The notes beneath the pieces are model-generated. The model was not told where the DNA came from, ran no database searches, and saw only the letters and a list, made by a program, of their open reading frames with translations. Below are positions 24,401 to 35,179 of a stretch of 64,000 nt of DNA, piece after piece (positions within the stretch are counted from its first letter, which is position 1; each line of letters starts with the position of its first letter). The translations under genes and the position numbers were made by a program. The DNA comes from Epiperipatus broadwayi (lineage: Eukaryota; Onychophora; Udeonychophora; Euonychophora; Peripatidae), in assembly GCA_028023455.1 (NCBI GenBank), contig JAQFVV010000277.1:124001-188000 (forward strand). Reading direction: 5' to 3'.

Positions 24401-24600
24401 ATCACTCCGCTTATTTCTCTTTGGAAAAGTTGGTGAGAAACTATGATCTTTGTCCCCATTAGCCCTACATGCTTTCTCTAAATGATCTACTTTGCTACAG
24501 GCTCTATAACCTTTTTTGTTAAATCTACGCTTCCTTGCTATGTGGGATTTTTTTGCACAATACTAGCAAACAATTTCCTTTATCTTACTCTTTTCAGTTT
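21490..24600 (-). mobile_element. Ty3/gypsy retrotransposon, decayed (gag zinc knuckles to integrase)
   Basis: Minus-strand order from 24.6 kb down: a gag zinc-knuckle relic (YCAKKSHIARK... at about 24.5 kb); a protease end (LPLYIVQGDLNSITGREW, about 24.15 kb); reverse transcriptase (HFTKIDLRAAFHQI at about 23.7 kb and YFNDILIF at about 23.37 kb, where the usual YxDD has Asn in place of the first Asp); RNase H (QLDKEVLAVIFAVKIFHQYL, about 22.85 kb); integrase zinc (HQGHPGIVWAK) and core (FLKEWGIRHIATPP, about 22.0 kb). The C-terminus ends near 21.5 kb with RSQRTKKELSYLKDY. Many stops and frameshifts. A family P repeat interrupts the RT at 23.5-23.6 kb. The domain order is that of K02A2.6-like gypsy elements. 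Confidence 0.85.
23500..23606. repeat. palindromic dispersed repeat, family P (fragment 4) inside gypsy RT
   Basis: CACATGATCACC...TGCTTGCTCGTAATTGTTGTTAAAACAGGC... gives the fuller outer terminus of the family. It interrupts the reverse transcriptase frame of the gypsy element, so it inserted after that element. Confidence 0.65.
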
Positions 24601-25835
24601 TTCATATAAATGCAGTACATTTATTATTATTAGTGAAATTCTTTCGATTGGTCAAACACGATCTCATGAGCTACTCCCATTTAGATTGTAGTTTATAACA
24701 TTCAAATTAATAAATATGACTGAATACTTATTTATTTATTATTATATAAATTTAACTTGTGCGTGCGTACTTGCACTATTTAGCATTAGTAGGATCAATT
24801 CTCCCTTATTATAATTTTTATTTAATTGCTCCATATTATGAGTATGCAGCCAATGAGAATGCAGCTAATGACCTATAGCCTTAATGAACATATGACTTCA
24901 AAATTTTGCTCAGATTCTCATAAGAATAGTTTGTTGAAAGTCTGAAAGATTGATTCAAATAAATAAATATAATGCTGATAATTAATTATGTGGCAACTTA
25001 TTTATTATATTCCAAAATAATGCTTAGCACAGCGACAATTCTTAAAATACGTAGAAATAATCATGATGATCTTTTGAGCAATCAAGTAGCAGGATTAGCA
25101 TAATTCCATTTAGTCGATTGTTGCCGATAAATGATTAAAAAAACCTCTTACCTTTCAAGTCTACCACTCTGCCAATGCATTTTTGAGATTGGGATAAACT
25201 GCCGTTTTTTCCCTAGAAAGTTCATTTGTCAAGAAATTCTTATTTTATTTAGAATTTAATGTCACCAGTAATGAATGCATGTATATATCTCTGTATATAA
25301 ACTTCAATTAGAAATGATGTATGTCTTATTGTAAAGTATTTTAAACAGGTTCTGTTGTTCACGTGGTTTCAGCTATCTGCCAGTTTCAATTTGTCATGGT
25401 TACATCATAATTGAAATATTTATCTGGGTTATTATATGGACCATCTGCATTTAATTTTTACATCTGTAAGTCCACAAAAATCTTCAATATATAATTTTAC
25501 ACCTTATCAAATATATAATGCCAAAAATATAAATCCATTCAAAGAAGTGTTTTCAGACTTCTTTGATTCATGAATAGTTTTGTATAATATGTATATATTA
25601 TATGATGTAAACAAGAACTGCTCTTTTTGTGTTTATATATCATTACATTTTGAATTACAAATGTCAAACTTACTACACCCACAAATTTGACACTAACCAT
25701 TCTAGATAAATACAGTAATGATTACACATGATTAAAGAATATACTTTTTATATAATATTTTTTAAAAAAAAAAAAAAAATTTATAGCGTATAATATTATC
25801 AACTTTAGAAGAAAATATCTTTAACTGTTACTCAC
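24601..25835. other. intron 7 start, no gene recognised
   Basis: AT-rich sequence with a poly(A) run at 25770-25785. I could not find the 5' LTR expected for the minus-strand gypsy element here. Confidence 0.4.
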
Positions 25836-25950
25836 CAATAGTATCTAACATGATTACCATATTATTCCATGCATGAATGTGAGTGGGTTTCAAATGCACT
25901 GCATTTTCCCAAGCAGTTAATGCCTCCTGGTGGCGTTTTTGATCTAAAAA
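25836..25950 (-). CDS. TMTC4: TMTC4-like exon (TPR4 second half, TPR5 first helix)
   Basis: A 115-nt internal exon: acceptor attttag before 25950, donor GTGAGT after 25836. It starts in phase 0, has 38 codons and ends with the first base of a Glu codon. It encodes FLDQKRHQEALTAW...VHLKP (end of TPR4) and THIHAWNNMVIMLDTI (start of TPR5). The NNM-I-LD motif is a strong TMTC4 feature. The donor is a near-consensus GTGAGT. Confidence 0.92.
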
Positions 25951-26349
25951 CTAAAATGAGATTTTTATGTGTATGAATATATGACTTTAATATAGTAAAT
26001 TTATAAATTATTTCTCCCCCCCCCCTCTTTAAATAAAACTACTGAGATTGAAATAATTATACCCATCCCACAGTCTTACCCTCTTAAACCAACTTAACTA
26101 ATTATTTCTTAAACTAAATGAATGTCATATATGCAATTAGGTTTTCCCTCTATTAAACAGGTCCCAAAATATGCAATATTAATGCCTATCACGCTCCAGG
26201 CGATAACAGCTATATTTATTGCATTGTAAAATCCAGAGTGGTGGTCATTACAATATTTAAAACATTATAATTAAATCTTAACTTGATAGCATTCTATAAT
26301 AACAATAGATTAACTTTTAATACATATAAAACTGCAGCAACCTTACAGG

Positions 26350-26532
26350 CAGGGCCGGATTTAGATGAAAAGAAGCCCTAGGCTATTCCATTTATGAGGC
26401 CCTTCGCCTTCCATATACATCATTACTGTGATATATATCAATATGTTAAATGAAACATGTTATTGGTAGACCCATCTTGATCTTGAGGCCCTAGGCTGAA
26501 GTCTAGTTAGCCTATAGGAAAATCCGGCCCTG
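26350..26532. mobile_element. hAT-superfamily MITE, intact ends
   Basis: A 183-bp element with terminal inverted repeats CAGGGCCGGATTT / AAATCCGGCCCTG and a perfect 8-bp target duplication CTTACAGG at 26342-26349 and 26533-26540. The 8-bp duplication and CAGGG ends are diagnostic of hAT elements. No transposase inside. The perfect duplication suggests a recent insertion. Confidence 0.9.
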
Positions 26533-27129
26533 CTTACAGGGATCTGCTTTAAATACATCTACCAATATTTAATCATTCCTCTAACCCAGTGAGCAGAGAT
26601 GTTATAATAAATGAATTTAAATTAATGAAAAATATCCCTCGAATGACTGGGATTTAGAATACTAAGAATCATGGCACTCGTGAGGCTGAGTAAGATTGGC
26701 ATATAATTACATATTAAAAATAAAATACATAAAACAGAAAATAAATATATCAATAAAATTCTACCGCACTAAACTAGAGATAGAAATAAGAATGTGAAAT
26801 GGATTTAGACAAGTACATAAAGATTTGATAAGGTTATAGAGAGCCATAATAATAGGTTAGTTACAAGTATATAAATGGCATTTAACTACCAGCAGATAAA
26901 CAGTCAAAATACATTTTAAGAGTTAAATAGGGTTTAATAAAGGAATAGAGCAAGTGAAAATGAATCTTTAAGATGGTAGTGTAGATTATCTTCTGATTTA
27001 CTGGCATGATGGCTTGAAAGATACATGTTCCTTGGGAGGCATTTCATGTTGGAGCATGGCAGTTCATATTTCATTAAAATGGAGGTAGCATTTTTTTTCT
27101 AAATCATTTCACTATAGCATTATAAGCAT

Positions 27130-27290
27130 TCCATTTTGTTTGAGATCGGAGGATGGCATTGAGGCAATCTTAGAAAATATCAGGAGAGGTGGATTCGATC
27201 CCTACTACTCAACGGTCATGTTGGAAAATTGATGAGCATGGAATTGGCTTAGCAACCAAATTTAAAATCAACTGGCCTCCTTTTCAGTAG
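27130..27290 (+). mobile_element. tRNA-derived SINE-like repeat
   Basis: Contains a B-box-like GTGGATTCGATCCC at about 27186 and an A-box-like TGGCATTGAGGCA about 35 bp upstream, followed by a tRNA-unrelated tail. No target duplication was found. Confidence 0.4.
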
Positions 27291-27804
27291 AAAAATAAGC
27301 CCTATTTATACTCATTTACATTTTCTACAGGAATGCTTTTAGAGAATCACCCAAGACAATGTGGATAACTTGTGTGATCTCTATCAGCAGGAAACATACC
27401 TTTGTTTTTTGTGCAACCAAAGATGCAAAATCTTGATAAAATCCTCGAAGTTATTGTTTTTAATCTATTTCAAATTTAGAAATAGGTTCGCCTAGTTGTA
27501 ATTTCAATTAAAATATTTTAAAACTAAACTTAATTCAATAGAGTGAATTTCTAATTTTCGCTAATGGATTTCTCTATTGTTTGATAAATTTTACATTTAC
27601 TTAAAGTGGCTTCGAGAATGTTCTCAAGTATTGCATCATTCTTCGTAGCCAAATATATAATAACAATATTAAATAAATGATATTTACTTCACATATATGT
27701 ACCCGCTGCATATATGTGAACACACATACACAACTCTATATATGATTTAGAGGATATTAATAATAATTAAAATATCAAATCTTCAATAATACTTATGTAA
27801 ATAG

Positions 27805-27960
27805 TTAAGGAGTGTCAGAAAGAGTTATGCGGACATGCGGTACTCTCTATACAGTCTAGGTACATGGAGAAGTGGGTTTGAACCCCACTTTGTGGTTAAA
27901 TAGGTTGAAGGCCCATGAAGCATGAATCTGGATTATAGATTCACCGCTTCATTACAGATG
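27805..27960 (+). mobile_element. tRNA-derived SINE-like repeat with strong B box
   Basis: GGGTTTGAACCCC at about 27883-27895 is a self-complementary T-arm/B-box match. An upstream GGACATGCGGTACTC may be the A box. The tRNA-like part is followed by unrelated sequence, so it is read as a SINE rather than a tRNA gene. Confidence 0.45.
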
Positions 27961-28399
27961 TTTCATTTTTTGGAATTCTCTTAAAATTTATGTAGAGATA
28001 TTAGTCATTTAATTCTTGATCACATATTAAAAGACATTTTGATAATTATATCATGATTTCACTTGAATATCCTATTCCTGGTTATATGACAAATTTACAT
28101 ATTTTATTTTTTTTCACAGCTCATGAGATGATAAATGAATTTTGGACAGTTTAGAATAGAAAAGAATATCCTAATCTTATCTGTTTGTAAGTCACAAGCC
28201 ATTTAGGAAATGACACAATTCCTTGATAAACTAATAATATTATAGTGTTTTCCAGAAGGTTAGTGATAATGGGGCTTTAGTTGTATTTTTCCATTGGACT
28301 ATTTCCATCATCTAATATAAGTATTGAATGTCTTTAGAAAAAATTCAATTTAGATTTAAATATTCCAAGTACATTCAACAGTGCACAGGTTAGTATGTG

Positions 28400-28445
28400 C
28401 ACAATATTTCGAGAGGTATTATTCTTCCCTCTTTTTCAGGTATTG
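28400..28445 (-). other. hammerhead-like hairpin motif
   Basis: Minus strand: CTGAAAA, then AGAGG/CCTCT (28432-28428 with 28416-28412) as a perfect 5-bp stem, then CGAAA. The flanking CAATA and TATTG can pair. This copies the order CTGANGA-stem II-GAAA of hammerhead ribozymes, but the G after N is A and stem III with the cleavage site is missing. It lies about 300 bp beyond the GIY-YIG end of the Penelope-like element. Confidence 0.35.
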
Positions 28446-28560
28446 CTGGCTGACCAGTGACAATATCAGCATGGGAATCAGACCTGGACCCTTGCATTCT
28501 TGAATATTAAATTTTAAGGTAATGCTCTAACAAACAGCCATCCTGCCAAAGACAACAGTC
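28441..28560 (-). mobile_element. tRNA-headed SINE linked to a hammerhead-like hairpin
   Basis: The minus strand reads TGGCTGTTTGTTAGAGC (A-box-like) and CAGGTCTGATTCCC (B-box-like), then about 40 nt later the CTGA-hairpin-CGAAA motif at 28439-28407. The head and motif are adjacent and in the same orientation, so they may form one SINE. Confidence 0.45.
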
Positions 28561-28749
28561 AATATAAATTTCATATACTTATCTATGAGTTTATCCTCAT
28601 TTTCCCACTTTTTCCCATGAGCAAAGTTGATTAGTGGTTTCCATATATTACATATAATCACACTAAGTTGACTATGGGATTGTTTGCCATTGTCATGTGA
28701 GCAGTTTCTTTAATTTTTTTTCTTTGTACTTGTATTCTCTATCCATATT

Positions 28750-30410
28750 TTTATATTTTCCCAATTGAATATATGTTCATTGGTACATACATGGTCTGCT
28801 ACCTTAGACACCTGTTTTCTCACTTCTTATCATCAGTTTGAGTTCTTGCAGGCAATTTTCAATGGGATGACTGGTCTTACCAATGTACATTCTTCCACAT
28901 CCACACGATACTTCATAGATGCAGTTTTTGTTGTTCAGCATTTCAAATTTAGGCTTTGTGGATGTTAAAATTCCTCATAGTGGGATATGGAAAGATGTTC
29001 CAATGTTATACTGATTGCAAATTTTCCTTAATTTGTCTGATATTTTTGGTATGTATGGATACACTACAGTACCAATAATTATTTTTTTCTTTTGATGGTT
29101 CTTTTTGTTGTCTATTTAAGATTTTCTTAATAACAGCTGATGAATAATTGTTTTTCATAAGAGTTATAGATCTTTTCTTTTTCCAAATTGCTGGTTTCTG
29201 AACAAACATCTTTTGCTCTGTTCCATAGTGATAGTATAACTCCATGTTTTGTGTTTCTGGTGTGATTGGATGTATAGGCTAGGTATTTTCTTGTATGTGT
29301 AGATTTTCAGAAAACTGCAGTTTTGATTGATTTTGCCATGAGGGATTCTTGTCACAAGAACATCTAAGAATGCCAATTTTTGTTCTTATTCTGATTCTAT
29401 TGTAAATTTAATTAAAGAAGATACAGTGTTGATGTGTTTTGAAGTAGTACTTCATCATGTGACATACAACAAATGTATCATCTACATAGTGAAGCCAAAC
29501 TTTAGGTGGATATGGAGTCATTTTTATGGCTGTGGTTTCAAGTTTTTCCATGTAAATATTACTAATCAGGAGTGAGAAGGGTGAGCCCATAGCCATTCCT
29601 TGATTTTGTTGGAAGAATTCTGTGTTATATTGAAAGTAGGTTGTTTTTATGCAGACTGTTAATAGTTCCATTATACTATCAATAGAGTTGTTCTAGTTTG
29701 AAAGCTATTATTATCATTTAATCTTTTCCTTACAATAGAAAGGCTTCTTCACATGGTACATTTGTGAATAAACTTTCCTCATCAAAGCTTACCAGTAAGT
29801 CAGTTCTTTCAATTTTCATTTTCTTGATTAATTCTGCAAAGTGTCTAGAATCCCTGACAAAGGACTGGATCTTGTATGCCAAAAGATTAAGAACTTTGAG
29901 AAGAAATCTTGACAAATTTTGGCATGGTGAATTTCTAAAACTAACAATAGGTCGTAATGGAACATGATCCTTATGGATTTTAGGTAGACCATAAAGATGA
30001 GGAATTTTGCTGAAATATGATATTATTTTACTTTTTTCTGAATCACTGAAATACCTGTGATGCTTTCTGAGTAATGCTTGTAACTTTGTTTCCGTACTCA
30101 GTATCAGATTTTTTGTCATTTTTCTATATTGGCTGCTATCAGGAGTTCTTATATTTTGTTGTCATAATCAGTTGTATCTATTACAACTGTTATTTTGCCT
30201 TTGTCAGCAGGGAGAATAATTGTAGATTTATCTACTTCAAAAGATTTAATTGCTTTTCTCTCTCCATGGTATATGTTTGACTTCAATTTTTGTTGCTTAT
30301 CAAGTGTTCTTTTTATTCTCCAGCATAATTCAGCTGCTTCTAAAGGCAATTTTTGAGAGACTTCCTTGATGGCTACCATTACATATAATAAAGGGATATT
30401 AAACAATGTT
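28750..30410 (-). mobile_element. Penelope-like element with RT and GIY-YIG endonuclease remains
   Basis: The minus strand, from 30.4 kb down, encodes in several frames: an N-terminal motif ILPADKGKITVVID (about 30.2 kb); RT blocks YGLPKIHKDHVPLRPIVSF and SLFTNVP (29.7-30.1 kb); QGMAMGSPFSLLISNIYME; the catalytic box LHYVDDTFVV (about 29.5 kb); AFLDVLVTR; and finally a GIY-YIG block IYEVSCGCGRMYIGKTSHPI (about 28.9 kb). This domain order is specific to Penelope-like elements with endonuclease. The YVDD residues are intact. Frameshifts at about 30.15, 29.7, 29.4 and 29.0 kb and stops make it a pseudogene. Confidence 0.9.
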
Positions 30411-30879
30411 ATGGTAAAGTTTATACAAAAGAATTGATTGATTCCATAAAGGAATGTAAGTCTATTTTTTTCCTCGAAAGGAAAGGGATCTGAGAATATT
30501 TGTTTAATACTTTATTAATAATACACCCATATGAGTTTCACTATTATTTAAACTTTGCTTAAATATTTTCTTTAATTAAATCGTCTACTTTTAAATGTTA
30601 AATATTTTTATATGTTTAAGGTTCATTTGCTTTATTTCTTATAAATGTAATTGAAATTTGTGTTTTCTATTTTATAAAAAGAGTTACATATATGAAAACA
30701 TATTCATTTTTCTATTCACGAGTAAAACCAATTAATTAAAATGTTTACTGTTATTATAAGTAGGAACAAATCCCTATAAGAACATGAAAACATTTTAAAA
30801 ACAGTTTAAAAATATTTCTTGGTAAACAAGAACTGATAAGCAGGTTAAAATCTATATATCCTATAACATGTGGAATCAT

Positions 30880-31330
30880 CATATTCATCATTGTCAATCA
30901 TTATCAATCCACTGCAGGATGAAGGTCTCTCCAAGTTGAATCCATCTTCTCCAATCTTTAGCTTTTCTTCTCCACATCACCCCTGCACATTTTCTTATTT
31001 CATCCATCCATCTCACATGTGGTCTCTTTCTGGATCTTTTACAATCTCTTGGAATCCAGTTTAAGATTTCAATTGCCCATCTATTATCATCTCTTCTAGC
31101 AATATGTCCAGCCTAATTCTACTTGTCTTTTAATTCTTTCAATGATGTCAATAACACCTGTTTGTTCTCTTACCCATATATTACATTTTCGATGTCTTCT
31201 TATTACTCCTAACATGCATTTCTCCAGATAGTTGGATTCAGTAATAATTGAGCAGAACTTCATGGCATAGCAAAATAATTCTATTGGATGAAATTTTTGT
31301 TTATGACGAGGTGATGGAAGCAAGGTAACA
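30880..31330 (-). mobile_element. RTE-type LINE 3' fragment
   Basis: The minus strand carries the C-terminal block (CNIWVREQTGVIDIIERIKR) and the 3' end with WIPRDCK-, RK- and RWMDEI-like codons as in copies 1 and 2. It ends in the TGATAATGA-type tail near 30885. It is a 5'-truncated insertion. Confidence 0.75.
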
Positions 31331-31479
31331 TTCTATATATTTATATTTTTCTTTTTTCAAATAATCTAGCTATTACTGTATCTACCAATACATCCACACA
31401 CATTTTAGACAATGCATTTATTTACAAAAGATAACATAAACACATATTTTAGTTTTGTCACCATTTAAAAAATTATTAC

Positions 31480-31621
31480 CAAGTTTCCCAAATTATAATA
31501 ACAGTCCGGATAATTTCTCCGATGCTGAAGCGCCATCAAATAACTTTTCTCGGCTAACTCACTTTTTTTTAAATTCGCCTGCACAATTCCCAGATTCATC
31601 CATGCTGCAGCAAAAGTTGGT
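31480..31621 (-). CDS. TMTC4: TMTC4-like exon (TPR3 and TPR4 first helix)
   Basis: A 142-nt internal exon: acceptor ttgcacag before 31621, donor GTAATA after 31480. One base completes the Arg codon, then 47 codons end in phase 0. It encodes TPR3 (TFAAAWMNLGIVQANLKKSE...ALQHRR) and the first helix of TPR4 (NYPDCYYNLGNL). AAAWMNLGIVQ and YPDCYYNLG are highly conserved blocks of TMTC TPRs. An A-run (eight A) in the Lys-Lys codons does not shift the frame. Confidence 0.92.
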
Positions 31622-32108
31622 CTGTGCAAAAATATTAAAACACAGTATTTAATAACTATAAAATATATACTTCAAAAATAAATGTTTTAAAAAATACCTG
31701 AGTTTAAACAGAAAACAAGATTTACTATATGATTAATATAAAAAGCAATCACGATTATTTAATAATACTTCAAACATCAACATCCATTATAAGACAATGA
31801 TGATATTATAATAGCATTCAGTAAAAGAGAACAGACCATTGCCTTCCACTAAAGACTAGCAAAGCAAAAAAGAAATGACTCCCCAAACCAGTTATATGAC
31901 AGATACTGTTGTTCTTTTATTATTTTCCTTCATTGTTTAATTTCCTAACTAAGAATAGATTAGTACTTAATTTCCACTCATTAATTTAATGCTATGGATT
32001 GCCCATCTGAAAAAAAAACGTCTCGGCTGTATGAAAAAAACTTCCCAAGTTCTGCCCAAATTCATTTACCAGATTAAAATCATAGCAGGTATTTGCTATA
32101 ACTACTAT

Positions 32109-32284
32109 ACAATGAGATCCTCATACAATAATATGAACACAAAGACAATGAGATCCTCATACAATAATATGAACACAAAGACATGATGTGAATCCATCTT
32201 ATAAGTATAATGATAAGATATGAAGCACGAAGACATGTTGTGAATCCATCTTATAAGTATAATGATAAGATAGGAAGCATGAAT
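32109..32284 (+). repeat. two adjacent tandem duplications (36 bp x2, 52 bp x2)
   Basis: The unit ACAATGAGATCCTCATACAA... (36 bp) is repeated perfectly at 32109-32144 and 32145-32180. Immediately after, a 52-bp unit starting ACATGATGTGAATCC is repeated at 32181-32232 and 32233-32284 with a few changes. Confidence 0.9.
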
Positions 32285-32332
32285 GGTGAATAAGTTGAGA
32301 TTCACAGAAGTTACATAGCACTTTGAAATTGC

Positions 32333-32432
32333 CTGGGAGTCTATAAGAAGTTTGAACTCCAATAGTAACATAAATGTGATGCAATCCATGGACTTTGAAA
32401 TCTATAGTCTGCTACTCTATATCCCACTAATC
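32333..32432 (-). mobile_element. SINE family F2 (copy)
   Basis: Antisense copy of a dispersed repeat recognised by AATCCATGGACTTTGAA, then ...CTGCTACTCTAT. On the minus strand it reads as a tRNA-like head (TAGTGGTAGAG-type A box, AAGGTCTATGGATT-type B box), most clearly in the copy at 58.7 kb. Confidence 0.5.
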
Positions 32433-32859
32433 CATACAAAGCAATAATTTCATTTATTAAAATAGTAGTCATAGTGACTAAAACTGGTTCTGTTAAAGAA
32501 TAGTTTTTTCCATTAAGCCCTTCACATTTTTATTATTGATTGAATGTTTCAAATGTCTGCCACTATACTTTTGGATGACTAATGTAGGCATTAAATTGTA
32601 TGGGATATCTCTGATAGAATGACCAGATACATACTATTTCATAATTGGAATATTCATGTTTCATAATAATAAGGCATGAATATAGTAATCAGCAGTTATC
32701 AACCTCTCTAGGTTACTAAATTATCTATCCTACCAAATGACAGCCAGACAAATACACCGTCATACACGTGGCATAGCCCAAAAACTTTATTAGCACTTCT
32801 GTCTAATAAAAATCATTATTTTAAATTATATGTGGGCACACACACAATATATATATAAG

Positions 32860-32961
32860 AACAAAAAAAGACTTATAAATCCAGGAAATAATATAATATT
32901 TCAACCAGAGGACTGGTTGAAATATTATATTATTTCTTGAATTTATAAGTCTTTTTTTGTT
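32860..32961. repeat. near-perfect palindrome (foldback element)
   Basis: The 49-nt arm at 32860-32908 (starting AACAAAAAAAGACTTATAAAT) is repeated inversely at 32913-32961 with only a four-base spacer and one or two mismatches. It would extrude a hairpin. Confidence 0.8.
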
Positions 32962-33599
32962 TTTATATGGATTTTCCGTTGGTTAGTTATATATATATGA
33001 TACCAGAAGATCCTCATAATGACTTGGATTCAAATCTGGGCAATTAGCTGGGAAGTTTTTTTAACAAGCTTGGAACTTTTTGTTATGACCAATTACTTGA
33101 GGATATAATTTATCTATATATCCAATAGAACAAAACAGTTCTCCAGTGTGAGTTTGAATAATCACTGATTACCAGAATCATATAAAAATTTCTATCCCAG
33201 GTATTTAAATCCCCATTCTCAGACCAGTTTTTGACATTCACCTTTATCAACGAGGCTTCAGATTCAAAGTTGGAAGAAGCGCAGACAGGCATCTAACAAA
33301 CATCTTCAATTGCATTTTATCTCTCAATTGAAATTCAAATCAGACCTATATTTTGAACTTAAATCAATATGCTTGAACTGTTATATAGATCTGAAAGCAA
33401 TTTAGGAAATATATATTTTATTTTCTTCAATTTTTCATTAACATTGAATTTGAAGTTTTCAGCATGAAGAGAAAAAATGGAATTAAAGTTGAATCTTGTC
33501 TGCATTCCTTCCAACTTTGAATCCTAAAGCCAATAGATAATGACAAAAATTCAGAAACCAACCTGAGAATGGGAATTTAAATATTTAGGATAGACACTA

Positions 33600-34860
33600 A
33601 TGTGAAAAACTGCTCTAAAGGACGTGTACAAGAGTGGGTAAACAGATGGGGATTAAATTTAGTGAAGAAAAGTCAAAAGTAATGATGATTAATACTGAGG
33701 AAAGAGAAGACAAAGAATTTTTATTGGAGGATATAAAGTTAAGTTTGGTGAATAGGTATAACTATTTGGGAATCATCTTAAGTAATCAGAAAAATTGTTT
33801 GAATGAATGGGAGACAAAATTGATAAAGGAAGCAAAGAAAAGAAAGGGACTGATAACGAAATTAGCAATGTTTTCATATAATAAATATGATGTAGCTATA
33901 GTAAAGATGTGTTATGTATAAATAAAGGTGTGTTAGATTATTTAGAAAAAATACAAAGAGAAGTAGGGAAGACATGCATTAAGATGCAGATGTGTGGATA
34001 GCAAAGGAGGCAATTCAAGGATAAATGGGATGGTCAAGATTTTATATGAGAGATACAAAAACCAAAATGTTTGGTAGATTGCAGTTTATGGATAATAGAA
34101 GAATAGCAAAAATAGTATTTAATTGGGTTTTGAGTAAAGGGCAGGCAACAACATAGATGAGAAAGTCGCACAGTAAGCAAAAGATCTGGATAAAGAATTT
34201 ATGATAGAATACTTATACAAAAGGTGGAATGATTATGTTAGGAGGATTGTTGAGTGTTATAGTGGTAAGGAATGGGGTAAAAGAATAGATTCATTAATAA
34301 AGAATAGGAAGTTGGTGAGATAGAAAACTAGTATCGAGAGTAAAAATGAAATATATATAAAAGTAAACAGAATACTGGGTGCAAGTTAATTTATGATAAT
34401 AACAAGGAAAATAGTTTACTGTTTAAGGCTCAAACAGGATCTTTAGCAACAAGGGAATATACACATAAATGAAAAAATGTGAGCGACTTAGTCTGCAATT
34501 TGTGTAAGAAAGGCATAGAAAATATTAAGCATCTGTTAATTGAATGTAAATACTTGTAAATAGAAAGGTCACAAACAATGAAGATATGGGAAAATATAAA
34601 CAAAGTAATTATATAGAAAATGAGTTCTTGGTTTTTATGCTGGGTTTGGATAAAGATAAGGGGGATTTAGATATAAAGGCCATGGAGTTGAAAAAGATTA
34701 TGTTGTGGAAATGGGATGGAGCAGGATATGGGAAAAACTTAGGGCAGGGAATGAAAAGGGAAGGTAAAATGGCTAACAGATTTCTCTGGACATGGTCGCT
34801 GAGAGATTTCTGATTCCAAAAAAAGGAGAAGTCACAGAGCATCTCATCTCATCATCATCA
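33600..34860 (+). mobile_element. LINE 3' half with terminal zinc finger (second LINE family)
   Basis: The open frame at 33634-33921 begins MGKQMGIKFSEEKSKVM and continues YNYLGIILS, the segment after the RT palm in non-LTR elements. At about 34490 follows a finger NLCKKGIENIKHLLIEC (C-x2-C-x8-H-x4-C), then FLVFMLGLDKDKGDLDIKAM and LWKWDGAGYGK up to 34813. The 3' tail contains CATCATCATCAG. A second, antisense copy lies at 60.66-61.06 kb. Stops and frameshifts show it is dead. It is distinct from RTE, which lacks this finger. Confidence 0.7.
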
Positions 34861-35179
34861 GTTTTATATTAAGACAAAGTGTTTGGTGATTTGCCTATCC
34901 AAGATTTGTTGGAGAGTAAGCATGTTTAGTCTCAAGTAGAGAATCGTACAAGATTTATAATTGCTCCAACTCTTGCCACTCATATCTTGGCAAACTTTCT
35001 CCATCTTTGTCTTTTTAAGAAAAACTATTGGAGAGATCTTTGCCCTGGAGGAGATAATTTAAAACTGTTTTATCTATATCTCTTTATATATATATATATA
35101 TATAAGATGGAAAAAGATTACAATCTAATTTTTGCTAGGTTGGCCATCACAAGAATATAATAGTAAAATGACTAACAAT

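Noticed and set aside
29764-30280. Plus-strand open frames over the Penelope-like element
   Set aside because: Antisense shadows of the minus-strand RT.
31455-31652. Plus-strand open frame of 65 codons
   Set aside because: It is the antisense shadow of the TMTC4-like exon at 31480-31621.
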